DNA from: Linnemannia hyalina
Taxonomy: Eukaryota > Mortierellomycota > Mortierellomycetes > Mortierellales > Mortierellaceae
DNA: 64,000 nt
Reading direction: 5' to 3'
Assembly (NCBI GenBank): GCA_019671135.1
Contig: JAHRHY010000006.1
Location: 1,674,001 to 1,738,000, forward strand
Shown here: positions 34,463 through 50,883 of the stretch, one piece after another
How the letters are laid out: each line of letters opens with the position of its first letter
How positions within the stretch are numbered: position 1 is the stretch's first letter
Notes under the pieces: model-generated
What the model saw: only the letters and a program-made list of their open reading frames with translations
What the model was told of the DNA's origin: nothing
Database searches by the model: none
Position numbers and translations under genes: made by a program

Positions 34463-35707
34463 ATGTGTCCTCCACCTCAACCTCCCAACCACCCTTGGTC
34501 ATCTCCTCCTGACCAGGGGTATTACCCAACCCACGTTGACTATAACGAAGAGCTGGCATGGACTATCGAATGCAACTACAATGTCTACCCACGCTCACAT
34601 CCACGTCCTCCTCCTCCCCACGGTCTTCATGGACTCATTTTCACCTCCACCTCCGCGTCATTCTCGCCTTCCCCAAAACTCGAGCGTAATTTCCTTTGAT
34701 GAGCAGATCGTTCAAGCAGCGGGTTTCGACTATGATATTCACCTCCTGGGTCTCCTCCATCATCATCATCGCTCCTGCAACCGATTCCTCTTCTACATCT
34801 TTCCCCATCACCTCCTTCTTTTCCGACGGCAGTCCCAACACAAATGAGGCAGCCAGCTTCAACATTTAGCGGAACGACGATATATACTGCCACTAATCTC
34901 GTCCACGCTACCTCAAGTGGTACCCTCCAAGGAAGAATGCGGCCTTCTGCAAAAATACTCGCACCCTCCTCTTCCTCCTCCTCCCGGAGCAGTCGACAAC
35001 AAACTACCCATAGTCAGGAACTACAAAAACCCAGATCGGGGATAACGAGGATTGGAAGATTTTGTTTGTCGAATCTAGAGGAGGAAAAGACCTAGAAGGA
35101 TGTGGACGAGTATAGGGAGTGGTTGAAGAGGGGGGGGGAGGGAGCAGGGACAAGGAGTAAAGGACAGGTGCAAGGGGGATGATGACCATATTCGCGTGGA
35201 GATTTTTCGGGACCCTGAGTCCGTTTCATCGGCATACGTACCCATTCCTCCAAAAACACTCTCCTCTGCAAAGAATGGGTTATTCGCCCTCAACCCGGGG
35301 GTGGAGAGCCCCTGGCGGCTGTTTATCGGGGTCTGTCGCAAACGTGTCAGAGAAGCTGTTGACAGGTCGTCGGTTACTTGGCTGTATTGTCGCTTCTGGA
35401 GTGATCGATTCAGGTTCGAGGAGTACTATGTCGTTGGCTGTGAGGGGGCGTCAAGAGAGACGGGGATGATAGCGGCAGGGTGAGAGATGATCCTGGGATA
35501 TATGGAAATGTTGAAGGGATAGATGAGGCGGATACTCCTGCATCGGTTTTTGGCAGAGGTGCGCATATTCCTACAGGTATTGTTGGTGGATGGGTGGGTC
35601 CAGCGAGGTGGATCGTTAGTGGGTCGCCGTTGGTTCGGGAGGTTGCAGATTCGGTTTCATTTTTCCAGAGTCATCTAACGGATGAGGAAAGCGGCGCCGT
35701 ACTTTGA
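34463..35707 (+). pseudogene. Decayed coding region of unknown family
   Basis: Protein-like sequence continues across all three plus-strand frames with no usable splice sites between pieces. It begins with a Pro-rich start (MCPPPQPPNHPW...) and a segment with SFDEQIVQAAGFDYDIHL in another frame. Ser-rich stretches follow (SFFSDGSPNTNEAASFNI, then TATNLVHATSSGTLQGRMR). Next is an Asp/Trp-containing piece (GDNEDWKILFVESRG, 35036-35085). A better-ordered 96-residue piece lies at 35196-35483 (EIFRDPESVSSAYVPIPPKTL ... WLYCRFWSDRFRFEEYY), followed by another short piece to 35707. I do not recognise the family. A frame-shifted pseudogene is the simplest reading; a gene with unusual introns or a few sequencing errors is possible. 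Confidence 0.4.
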
Positions 35708-36655
35708 GCAAAGGGCTTTTACTGCTGCCCACAAGACGATTATGACTACGCCAGCGCAGTGACGATGATGATGACGACACGCTAGGGCATGAGAGTGGTC
35801 CTGCTGAAGAGGCAGATGATTCCCGTGAAAGGTTCGATTCCGCTGACGGCTCGGAACCTTTCTATTCCATTTGTCCCATATCACTACCTTTTTTTGAAAT
35901 GAGAGGAATAAAATAGTACTGTCGTCACTTGGATGGATGGATGGAACCTGCAGGACGCGTTTTGTATGTTTTGGGTCCATAATGGGCTCAATGCCAGAGT
36001 GTGAAGGAGGAAGAGGAAGGGGGAGAGAGGAGAGAGAGAAAGAGTAGGGGCATGCAGCAGAGAGAGAGAGAGAGGCGTAATGTGTTTCGAAGTTGCATTA
36101 TTTGAAGCAGAGACAACGGTTGTTCTCCCCTTCGTCTTCGTCTTCCTCCTTCCTCCTCCTTCTACTTTTTGTTAAAAATAAAAAGAGGGAAAGGAAAACG
36201 GGCGCTGTTGAGCGAGAGAAAGGAAGATAGAGTGTGCCATGGGTGTGTTGATAGTGTGTTTGAATGAGAATAGGTATGGTAAATGGTTCATTGTGATTAG
36301 GCACCGCTACTGGCTTAGCGTGCAAAAAGAGAAATAAGCAATTAGGGAAAGTGTGGAAAAGGTGGCAACCAGGCAATTTGGCAGAAGGGACAGAGAGAGA
36401 GTGAGAGACAACAGAGACAAGGTTGGCATCTAATAATTATCAGTTGTTGCCTCTCTTTTCCTTTCTTCTTCTCTTCTTTTTCATAACTCATCTTTACCTC
36501 TCTTGCCATCCCCCCCTCTCTCTTCTCTTCTCCTCTCTCTCTCTCATCACTCCCTCCCCCTTCTCTCTTGGTCCTTTCGACTCTTTCTCTTTCTCTCACT
36601 TACACTCTCACTCTCAGTCAGTCGCTCACACACTCACATACACATATAACGCAGA
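35708..36655. promoter_or_regulatory. Upstream region of the ARF6-type gene
   Basis: No gene is seen. A (GA)n run lies at 36030-36073 and an almost pure pyrimidine tract at 36445-36625 runs up to the start codon. Confidence 0.45.
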
Positions 36656-39215
<2,560 letters not shown>

Positions 39216-41442
39216 AATTCAGACAGGCAGCGAGAGAGAGTCTTTGTCTCATTCATCCATGTATTCAACAACATCCATCAACAACTACACCAACAGCAAC
39301 AAAGGAATGAAGAGAAGAAGAACAAGAAGGCATGTCGATTCAACGGATCTTTCCCTGGAGGAAGCGACGTTTTTTTTTTTTTTTTTTTTGGGAGTATGTA
39401 GCTTTAGGCACCCATTCACTTGATACCACTTTTTACGGCGACCCACTTTTCAACAAAGATCGCCACCAATTATATTTCGTCCTTTATTTCTTCTCAACCA
39501 TGGCAGACAAAGCAGAAGAACAGGGGCTTTTGCTTTTTTTGTTGGACCCTTTTTTCTTTTCCTCTCTTACTTTTCTCTCACCCCAAAAACCAACAAAACT
39601 AGATACTACATACTTTATTACTTAACTTTGCTCTCTTATGAATGGCCCCATTATGGCTTCTATTAATACACATATTTTACGGTTTTCATTTCCGGCGTTC
39701 TCTCCTGAACGTTTTCATTCATTTCTCGTTGAAGACCTGGACCTGGATTGAGTGGAAAAAGGGATCCCATTTTTATTCATGGAATGAGGAAAGGGTGAGC
39801 GAATGAGCCCCAATTGTGGGGAATTTTATTTTTTTTTGGTTGCTGTGGGTTTACTAATAAAAAAAAAGTGGGAGCCCAGGAGGTAGAGAAGAGGAGGTAG
39901 AGGAGGAGTAGGAGGAGAAGAAGGGATGGGACAAAGAAGGAGGAAGGTGGAAATGAGTAGATATGAAAGGATAGGAAAAGGTCGAGGCGGATGGAAGAGG
40001 AGGGAATCGAACGGCCGAGAGGGGGTTCTGGTCCTCACTGGAGAAACAACAAGGTAAAAGAAAAGGGCGAAATGGCGACTTTTACTAGTTGGAGAGGTTC
40101 ATATCATAACTTGGGCCGATGAAGACGACGACATTTGAAAGGAAGGTTGCGTTGTTTCTTGCTCTGATTTCGGAGGGAGAAGGCTGCCAGGCTGGAGCCG
40201 TATTGATCGGAAATATGAGTATGAGCCAAACAAATAAGAAGGAACAAACGACGAAGAAATGGAAGGGAGCGATGCTCAGTCGAAGCCAGAGCCAAAGTCA
40301 TGTCAAGCCATCGCTAGGAATGGAGAGAGTTTTTTTTTGTGTGTAACGCAACGAAGAGTTGACCCCGCTTTGTATCATGTCTCTTCTTTGGCGATTGCAG
40401 TTCTGGTGCCTGAAGATGGAATGAAATGAAATGAAATGGTAGTGTTCCTTGGTGGTACATGGCGTCAAGTTGTGTTACAGATGAATGCATGCAGTGCCCC
40501 TTCTCCTTCTTTCCGATATTCATCAATTGTCCATCGCATCGACTGAAAGAGTGGAGACAAATGAAGGAAAGAATGAAAGAAGGAACAACGAAAGGGGAGA
40601 ATAGCGACCAAAGGAAGGAGGCCCTGTTTCTTTTGTTTCTTTCTCCCTTTTGCCATAATTTCACCCCGCATGCCTTCTCCCTACCCACTTTTGATGAGTG
40701 CAACGGGTGTGCCTCCCAATGTCCCAAGGCTGTCTGTATCTCCTTCTTTCCTTTAATGTGTGTGCACTGTATGTGCATGTGTCCTCTCTTGTACTCTTCT
40801 TGTGTGGGTGTCCTTTGCCTCTTGTTCTTCTTGGCCTCGTCACTTCTCACGTTGCATTTCACCCCTTCTCTTCTTCTCTTCCCTTCTCCCCTCTCCTCTT
40901 TTTTCTTGACCCCTCTTCGACCCCTTTCGTCCCTGCTCTTCTCTTCCCTTCTTTTCTCTTCTCTCTCCCTGTCACCCTTCTCTTCTCTGTCCTCTCCTTG
41001 CACCCCTCTTCTTTCTTCTCTCTCTCTCTCTCTCTCACTTATCCATCCATCCTATACCATTCAGGACACACTCCCTACTCTCTCTTCTCACATTCTCTTT
41101 CTCTCTCTCGCCCAGTTGTCTTATCCAACTCTCTTCCCTTCCACTCCATAAAAACAACGTGGTCAGGCTTGTGTTTGCCGCAACAACAACAACAACAACA
41201 ACAGCAGCAGCAGCAGCTAGCAGCAATCATCTTTACCCGCTCGACCTTTTTATCCTTCACTTCTTTCCTACTTCCTTCCTACTTCCTTCCTACTTCCTTC
41301 CTCGTCATTGTTCTTCTCTTCTTAGGGGAAATTCAAACAAAAGCTACAGCCCCTTCCTCCTCTTCACGTCTTCCTTCCTTCCTTCTCCTCCCTCCCTCCT
41401 TATCTCTTCCTTCCTTCCCTTCCTTCTTCCTTCTGATTCGCC
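39216..41442. other. Intergenic region between the ARF6 and ankyrin genes
   Basis: No gene is seen. It contains an 18-base T run near 39371-39389 and a CT-rich leader at 40860-41110. A CAA/CAG microsatellite at 41181-41217 falls within the probable 5' UTR of the ankyrin gene. Long open frames in the CT-rich part are low-complexity artefacts. Confidence 0.5.
41181..41217 (+). repeat. (CAA)n(CAG)n microsatellite in a 5' leader
   Basis: About eight CAA units run directly into about five CAG units, 225 bp before the ankyrin gene start. It is a candidate length polymorphism. Confidence 0.9.
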
Positions 41443-44400
41443 ATGGCTGCCTTGCGGGCCATGCTGCAGATCCGCTCAACGGACAGAACCTCCATCGACC
41501 AGCAACGCGACTCTCTCGACATTGACCACCACCCTTATCACACTTCACACTCTACACCGGGTAGTGCCCAGTCGTCCTCTGTCCAGAGTCTGTCGACAGG
41601 GTCATCTGTCTACGGTCATCACCACCATCCTTCTTCCAGCCAAAGCAACTACAACAACAACAACAATCTCACCAGCAGCATCAGCAGTGTGGTTGGGGTG
41701 AAATCAACGACGCCCGCCAAGAAGCCAACATTCATCGTCAACTTGGGACTCCACTCGGGCGCTGCTTCTGGGAACCTAGGTGAGTCTCCTTGATGAAACC
41801 TCGCCACTCACACTCGACGCGTTCAAGAAAAAAAAATATCATTCGCCTTCATTCGCCACTATCACTATCGCCACGGCTCCTCTGCGAAGTGTGCGAGAGA
41901 ATAACCATGCCGTCACCCCTCACCACCATTACCATGGGTCCACTCATCAACATCTAAGCTCAACAGATGCAACCTTCCTTCCTTCCTTCCTTCCCGTGCC
42001 ATGGGAAGATATTCTTCCCAGCGGACAATTTATTATTTTTATTACTCTCATCCGGCTTTTCATTCCCAATTGTCTACTGGCAAAACTTGTTCCTTTTGCC
42101 AACTCAGGCCAGAACCAGAAACACACACACTTGCATTACACATGTGTGGAGTATGCCCTGGAGCCCATGATGCTCTGTCGGCCTGTCCCTTTGTTACAAA
42201 CAATCACACATTTATTTCTTCCTTTTCTTTCCTTCTTATTGCTCACACGTTGTTTGTTGGCAGACCTGGAATATTTTATCTTTCTTGCTTACTTCCATCG
42301 ACTTTTGTTCTTTCATGTGTATGGCCCAGCTCCCACCTACCTCCTGTTCATTGTTTTGTCATGTTTGTGTGTTTTGTTTTCTTTGTATTTCGTTTTTTTT
42401 CTTGGGACGGGAAGGACGGTTGTCGGCATCATTTTTTTAAGGCGCTTTGGGCGGCTCACTTCCTTGACTCGGCTCTGTCATTTCCGCGCTGTGTAATTGC
42501 CTTCCCGCATGTGCTCTGTGCTTTTTTTTCTTTCAACCACACCGTTTTCTTCCTAGAGAGAACAAACAAACAAACAACCTTACACCCAAATGATCACTAA
42601 GGAAGAGGATGAAGAAGTGGTGTTGCTACTACCCAATTCTCGAAAACAGACTAGTGGTTCAGGAAAAAAGGCATTAAGCCGTTGAACACGACGCTCTGGT
42701 TGAGAAATATTCACCTCGTCTTTCTCTCGATCCTTCTCGGGGGGAAAGAGATGGAAAAGAGTAAGAAGAAAGTGTGAAGGTCGACTGTCAACCTTATTCT
42801 CATGCTCGGGAAGAAAAACAAAAAAGCTATTACCAATGGTTTTTGGCCATGGGAGAACGAGACCCTATCTTCGTTACTATCCTCTCGGAACAACATATGC
42901 ACGCTAATTAGGCACAAGGGCTGAACCCTTTCCTTTCCCATTTTTTTTTCTCTCACAAGACTGAAAATGATCTCGTTATCATCACGCGGCCATACATCGT
43001 TCTTACATTTTCTTCCTCTTTGTGTACTGTTGTACTTCTTTCGCTGTTAGGACTTGTCAAGTTTGCGTTGGACAATGGACAGCCGATTGATTCGGTTGTC
43101 AATGGAGTCTATGCTATTCATGCGGCGTGCTGCAATAACAATGTTGCTGTTGTTCTCTACCTGATTGAACATGGGGCAGATGTCAATGCGAGGAGATTGC
43201 CTAGGAAAAACAGCCCCGAAAAAGGAGTGTAAGTCTCCTGCTCTATTTTTTTCACAATGCATCCCCACGTTTTTCCTCCTTTGCCTGGTTTATGCCGACG
43301 AATGGACGAAGCAGACGATATCGGCAGATGATGCATGAATGATTTTTTTAACACTCTCCTCTTTCTCGTTCTCTGTCTCCTATAGACAAACGGTTGGCAC
43401 GACCGGCTCGACTCCCTTGCACTTTGCAGCAGCCAACGGGTGCCTCAACGTCGTGGATATTCTTCTCCGGCACGGGGCTATCGTGGACATGACAGACAAG
43501 GTGTGTATATCGCTCCCTCAATTGCCTCTCATTGGAGATTGCTACCAGATAACGCACTCAAAAAGAATCAGAGTTTGATCTGATGCGATGTGATTGATCA
43601 TTGACCATTGACCATTGATATTTAATTCATCTGATATCAGTATGGAACATCGCCGTTATCAGTTGCTGCGGCCAGGAAGCACCCCGAAGTCGCCAGTTTG
43701 CTCCACCAATACTCATCCATGCAGCGCGGTGTTCAGGACCTGACCCCAGACACAGAAATCAGGGATCCATGGCCAGAACGACGAGGCAGCACTGAGTCAA
43801 ATCGTCGCGGTGCCACCGTTGTTACCCCTACCCCATCATCACCCTCCACCTCCACCGCCACATCTGCTCGCTCGTCACCAACAGGGCACTCAAAAGACCC
43901 CAGCGCACAATCCTTGCCAGCCACTGCAACCTCACGCGGAAACTACTCGACAACGCGGGTCGCTGGTCAGAGGCGCATCAGTCTCCCTTCCATTACAGAG
44001 TCACCTTCATCACCCAACATACCTGCCCCACCTCGACAGTCTTGCGATTTTGGAAGGACTCCGCAGTCAACAGAGCCATTGATCAGGACCACATCCTCGC
44101 TTCGATCCACCAACTCGCAACCCACTCGCAACAAGCCAAACAACCTCACCATCTCTTCACGACCATCAATGGATGTATCCCGGCCCTCCATGGATATGTC
44201 ACGTCCATCTGTGGATATGACACGGCCCTCCATGGATATGACACGACCATCAATGGATATGACGCGGCCGTCGATGGATATGTTACGACCCTCGATGGAC
44301 ATGTCAAGGCCCTCGATGGACAGTCATCGGAGGCAGGAGCCAGCACGGCGTGGAATGCAGCGGTCTCATACAACTCAAGACGGCGAGCAACAAAGAAAGC

Positions 44401-45476
44401 CACTGGGAGAGTCGGGGGACACACCAGCAATGAAGAGACGCAAATCGATGGAGTCGGCCAAGTTCTTGTCACCTCATTCGGCCATGACGTCGGTCAGTCG
44501 GCGTAAGTCATTCGACCAGCTTTCCAGCTTGCGAGACCCGGATCCTAAGAGCAGGCGGTCGTCTTCTGCATCTTCGACAGCCTCTCAAAATACAGGATCT
44601 TCAGCAACATCAGGGACAACAAACACCAGCATGTCGGAGCACACACCCGACTCTACCTCTGCGAGTATGGCCCCCTCGGGCTATCCTCAGCAACTCAGTG
44701 GCAGCGAGATCAAGGCCTTGTATCTGAGCGGACGTACGGATTCAGGAAACGCCTCAATGCTGCCGTCGCCCCTGACACGGTCGATCTCGCAGCCTGTGAT
44801 AGAGCAAATCAAGCCCAGGCGACCTCCTGTCTCGTTTGCGAGCGAGCCTGTTGTTCGCCAGTCGTTGGACGTTCAGCGTCTTGCGATGAACCAGGAGCGG
44901 GCAAACGAGAGCGAGCGACTGAATGGACTGCTGAAAAACGACTCGGATTCTGACCTGCCTGGACAGCTCTTCCGCCGGCGAACGATGCAGGAGCCCATAT
45001 TGAATCCATCGAGACTGTCGATCCTTCCACGCCATCACAGTATGGGTCCCTCAGGGAATATGGAAACTCGTAGCACACCGACCTCACCGGACGAAATGCC
45101 AGGCAGCGGAAAGGGATCGCACTATCAGCAACAACATCACACGCTGTCTTCATCGCAAGATTCGTCAAAGTCATTGCAGGATATCGCAGCGCCTCGCCTC
45201 AGCACGAGTTCGATTTCTTCATTGTCGGGCAGTTCGACAGTGGGACGGTTCTCTCGTATGTGGTCCTCGTCAGCGAGCAGTGCGGCAGCAGCAGGTGGCA
45301 AAGAGAACAGTGCACCAGGCGTGGTTGCGGGCAACTGGAACGTGGGCGAGTTTGGCGAGGCGAGCGCTGAGGCTGCGGCGCAGAGTCTTGCCCGGCCAGA
45401 GCTGAACCGCACCCGTGGTGGTAGTGGTGGTGGTGGCATGTTGAACCGGCTCTCTGGCATCTGGTCTCGTCGATAA
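41443..45476 (+). CDS. Ankyrin-repeat protein with a long Ser-rich tail
   Basis: An 821-aa protein from four exons (41443-41779, 43051-43228, 43386-43500, 43641-45476); the first intron is 1,271 bp. After a polar leader (His and Asn runs), three to four ankyrin repeats span about residues 105-255. Landmarks are the GLVKFALDNGQPID start, YAIHAACCNNNVAVVLYLIEHGADVN, TPLHFAAANG...VVDILLRHGA and SPLSVAAARKHPEVASLL. The remaining ~565 residues are Ser/Pro/Thr/Arg-rich and probably disordered, with many RRxS-type sites (kinase target style). They include eight RPSMDM heptads coded by a 21-bp tandem repeat at 44157-44324 and end in a basic GIWSRR. Similar ankyrin-plus-Ser-rich proteins exist in other fungi, but I know no clear role; a scaffold is plausible. 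Confidence 0.85.
44157..44324 (+). repeat. Coding minisatellite, eight 21-bp units
   Basis: Eight in-frame units encode (S/T/L)RPS(M/V)D(M/V/S). Units differ mainly at third positions and in the first residue. The reverse strand and the second plus frame are also open across the array, as expected for a 21-bp period. Confidence 0.95.
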
Positions 45477-45939
45477 AAACGACGATCATTCTGTACCTCC
45501 ACGATATCTAGCTTAGTAGTTATTCTCTCATCATCATCACCATCATCTTCTTCCTTTTTGTGAATATCGATCTGTACATAAACCTTCTCCCTCATTCTTC
45601 CCGCTACTCTTTGTTGCACATGGTGCCTGTTGAAGATATGAGTTTGTCAGTTGCCGGGGGGAATGTTTCGTGCCTTTTGACGCCACCAAACGTGGAGTAG
45701 CTGCCATTGGTCGACGTGGCGATCCACGATGCGACGCCACTTTGAAGTTTGAACCCTTGTCTTCACTTTCTAAGTTTTCTTGCTTTCTTAACACTATTCC
45801 ACTTTTCTCCTTCTTCGCCTTTCTTGTCGTTGGATCGATTCAAGGAATACGCCATCACCAACCAGCCCCAAGCACTAAACCCACAGCGACATTCTTTTTT
45901 CACACAAACACTTCTCTTCACTTCCTTTCTCATACAATC
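45477..45939. other. Short intergenic region before VPS4
   Basis: It holds the ankyrin gene 3' UTR (CATCATCAC-rich at 45526-45546) and the T/C-rich VPS4 leader. No gene is seen. Confidence 0.5.
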
Positions 45940-47892
<1,953 letters not shown>

Positions 47893-48557
47893 ACGAGGAA
47901 CTTCTTTTGATGTTTGCTGGTTTTTTTTGCTGGAGCCGGCAGCATTGCTTCGAGCGCATTCTTTTTTCTTAATACAATACCAATCTCGTTTCTCTTGTTA
48001 TTGCTGTACCAGTTGCAAAAAAGAAAGAAAGGAAGGAGGAGAAAGATAATGGACAAGGAGATATGTTGCAAACGGGGCAGTGCGCTTTTGGCTTGGATGC
48101 CAACCTTAGCCCAAGCCAACCCACGAGTCCATAGACGTTTAATTAGCATCATTGGCGGCAGTTCAAATGAGAGAATATATACCCATTAGAGAGCCAGCCC
48201 ATTCAGTTGCTCACTTGGCCACACTTGCTCAACCACCAGCAATGACCTCGTTGAATAGTATTGTCCCTGGCTCTGCTCTTTTTTTTTTTCTGTGTCTGTG
48301 TGGTTGAAGTGAGAGTGAAGGAGTGTTAGTGCAATTGGATCTCGTCGTTATTTTTGTCTAGTGCCGTTGTCCTGTCTGTTACAAGAGAAGAGAGGGAGAA
48401 GGCTTCGCCTTTTTCTTTCTTTCTTATTTTCCACTCGTCTGCTCACTCCTCCTTTCCTTTCTCTTCCTCCTTTCATCATCATCTTCCCCATCCCCCCATT
48501 TAACTCCTTCCTCTTCCCTTCTCCTCCCTCGCCGCATTCATTCCTTCCCTTCCCACC
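47893..48557. promoter_or_regulatory. Upstream region of the septin-like gene
   Basis: It holds the VPS4 3' flank, then an almost pure CT tract at 48408-48555 that runs into the start codon. No gene is seen. Confidence 0.45.
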
Positions 48558-50407
48558 ATGACTGGCACTCTTCCACTTGGTAAATAGCCCGCAACAATAG
48601 ACCCACAACAGTGAACAACCACAACGGACAACAACAAACACTGCCACTCCACTCACCCCTCATTCCCTCAGCACAGCGACAGAGGACCAATTGAACCTAA
48701 CATCACACTGTTATCACTCACACTCACTCCTTTTTTTGTTATTGATGCCGAGTAGAGATCGCTCCATCCCTTCGACTTGTCCTCATCGGCGACTCGGGTG
48801 TGGGCAAGTCAAAGTCGCGCGAACTGTTTCTGAACACTGTCCCAGGCCAGGTTCACCAGGATGAAAACAGCCCCGATATTACCGCTCTCTCTATTCAGGA
48901 CAAGCCAGAAGGAGAGGCTTCCGAACAGGAAACAAACGGAGCTGCTGCTGCAGGAGGACAGACCAACGGACACACAAAGCCCCAGACTCACGACTACCTC
49001 TACAAGGACTCTGTCAGCACCCTCGAGATTCCTCAATGGCTCTCGGTCACCGCAGCAAACAACGGTGACGACGAGGAGGGCGCGACCGGAATGGTCCCGG
49101 CCGAAAACATCGCCGTGCACGACTTTGTGGGCTATGGTGAGTCCTTGGATGCCCGCACGACCATTGACAGGGTCGACGCCTTCTTGAAGGAGCAGTACGA
49201 CGCCACCAAAAATCTCTTTGGCCCTTCTATCACTCCACTTTCGACCACCTGCCGCCCAGGACCTGCCTCGGCTGCACAACAGCCAGTCTTGCAACCCTTC
49301 CTGGAGCAGCTTCTTGTGGACTCGTCCATGGCCCACACCCTCCCCGACGCCTGCCTCTACTTTGTTCTCTACGACCTCAAGCCTGTCGACATTCACTTTA
49401 TGAAGCGCATTATGCGCCACGTCAACTTGATCCCTATCCTCGCCAAGGCCGACACCCTTTCTGTCAACCAACTCTGGAAGGCCAAGTCCAGGATTCTGAA
49501 GCAGCTCGAGGAGAACCAGATCGAGTTTTTCCAGTTCGGTTATTCACTCGAGGATCTGAAGGAGATGGCGGCCGAGAAGATGGCTGGTGGACCTCCTTTT
49601 GTCCTTTCGACCTCGGAGTTGGAGGTCCAAAATGTTGGAGAACCGGCTGATAGTCTGACAGATTTGGCTCTGGCTGTGAACGAGGGTAGGTTCTCGGAGG
49701 GCCATTCGGATCTTTGTTTGCTTCAGACATTGCTGTTGGGTCCCAAGAACAGGATTCTGCATCAGGCCTCTGTCAAGAAGTTTTTGAACCGCTGGAAGAC
49801 TGATTTGGGATTGCCCTTGGAGGAGGAGCCGCAGCCATCGCCAGCCGCTGGTTCCCCACCTTCGTCACAGGAGGCTGAGACAGCAGCTCCAGCTCCAGCA
49901 CTCGCCCCTGTCGAGCAGGAGCAGACGGCTCAGGCCCTTGAACAACCCTCTCAACAGCAACAACAACCTGAACAGAAGGAGCAGGTGCAGGAACCAGTTC
50001 AGCAATCGCCAACCCAGCAACAATCAACTTTCCAATACCAGCACAATACTACTCCTCAACACACCCTGCCTCCTTCGTTGCAGCAGCAGACGTACCAGCC
50101 TACATCTTCGTACACCCCTTCGCCATACCGGGGGCAGTCGTCGCAGAGCAGTCTGTTGGGAAGTGGAGGAGCACCAGGCAGCAAGGAGAAAGACGATGAG
50201 CTGGGCCAGGTGTTCAAGCTGAGCCGGGCCCAGAGTGTTATTCGATCGGCGTCGCCCTCGGCCAAAATCTATACCCAGGGCAGCATTGTCCCTGCTATGC
50301 CCACGTCGAACCTGAGCAACTCAAGCTCGCCCACCTCTCCTTCGTCGACACCCCCACCCAGTTCTTTGGCTGCCTCTGCCACCCACTCTGCCACTGCTTC
50401 CGAGTAA
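48558..50407 (+). CDS. Divergent septin-like GTPase
   Basis: A 557-aa protein from two exons (48558-48579, 48756-50407); exon 1 codes seven residues plus part of the eighth codon. The P-loop GDSGVGKS is at residues 19-26 and is followed by about 100 residues of acidic, Gly/Thr-rich sequence not expected in septins. A DxxG-type motif follows (HDFVGYG, ~129-135). Then comes a clear septin core: ACLYFVLYDLKPVDIHFMKRIMRHVNLIPILAKAD, with the septin G4 motif AKAD at ~237-240 and downstream helices (LWKAKSRILKQLEENQIEFFQFGYS). The last ~190 residues are Gln/Pro/Ser-rich rather than the septin coiled coil. Septins polymerise at the cortex and septa. Whether this one binds GTP or joins filaments is open, since the switch region is altered. 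Confidence 0.8.
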
Positions 50408-50883
50408 AAACGTTTTGTGCGGAACGGCGTGTATCTCCTCTTTTTTTCTATTCATTTATTTAAGATCGGAAAAGAAGCAAAATAATAAAAAATCGGTTTG
50501 TTTTTGTAATATAGCGACGACCTTGTGCGAACGCCAAGAGGGTAAGCAGGGTGTGTGTACGTGTTTTGAGTGCGAGAGTGTGCAATTGACACGACACACA
50601 GACAGAGAGACTTACTTTTTTCCTGTGACCCATTGGGGTCAATTTTGGACCTTTGGGCGATGTCTGTCGTCGTTGTCGTGGCCCATTTTCGTGCTTCCTT
50701 TTTCTTCTTCTTCCTTCGCCACCCCTCTCACTTTTCTTCTTCACTTCACACCTTTCTTCTCGCCACTCTTCACTCACTCTCTCACTCACGTTTACAGACC
50801 TTTCTTTCCTCTTCTACTCTCACTATCCTCTGGAAGAACTCAACCCAGTATCCTCATAACAGTACTCTTCAAACAACATAACC
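50408..50883. promoter_or_regulatory. Upstream region of the TMEM33-type gene
   Basis: It holds the 3' flank of the septin-like gene (an AATAATAAAAAA signal at about 50480) and then a CT-rich tract at 50690-50830 before the start codon. No gene is seen. Confidence 0.45.

Noticed and set aside
40314..41525. Overlapping long open frames on both strands upstream of the ankyrin gene
   Set aside because: They are composition artefacts of CT-rich DNA with low-complexity translations, and the frames stop or disagree with the supported ankyrin start.
48809..49471. 220-codon open frame antisense to the septin-like gene
   Set aside because: A shadow of the real coding frame with no homology features.
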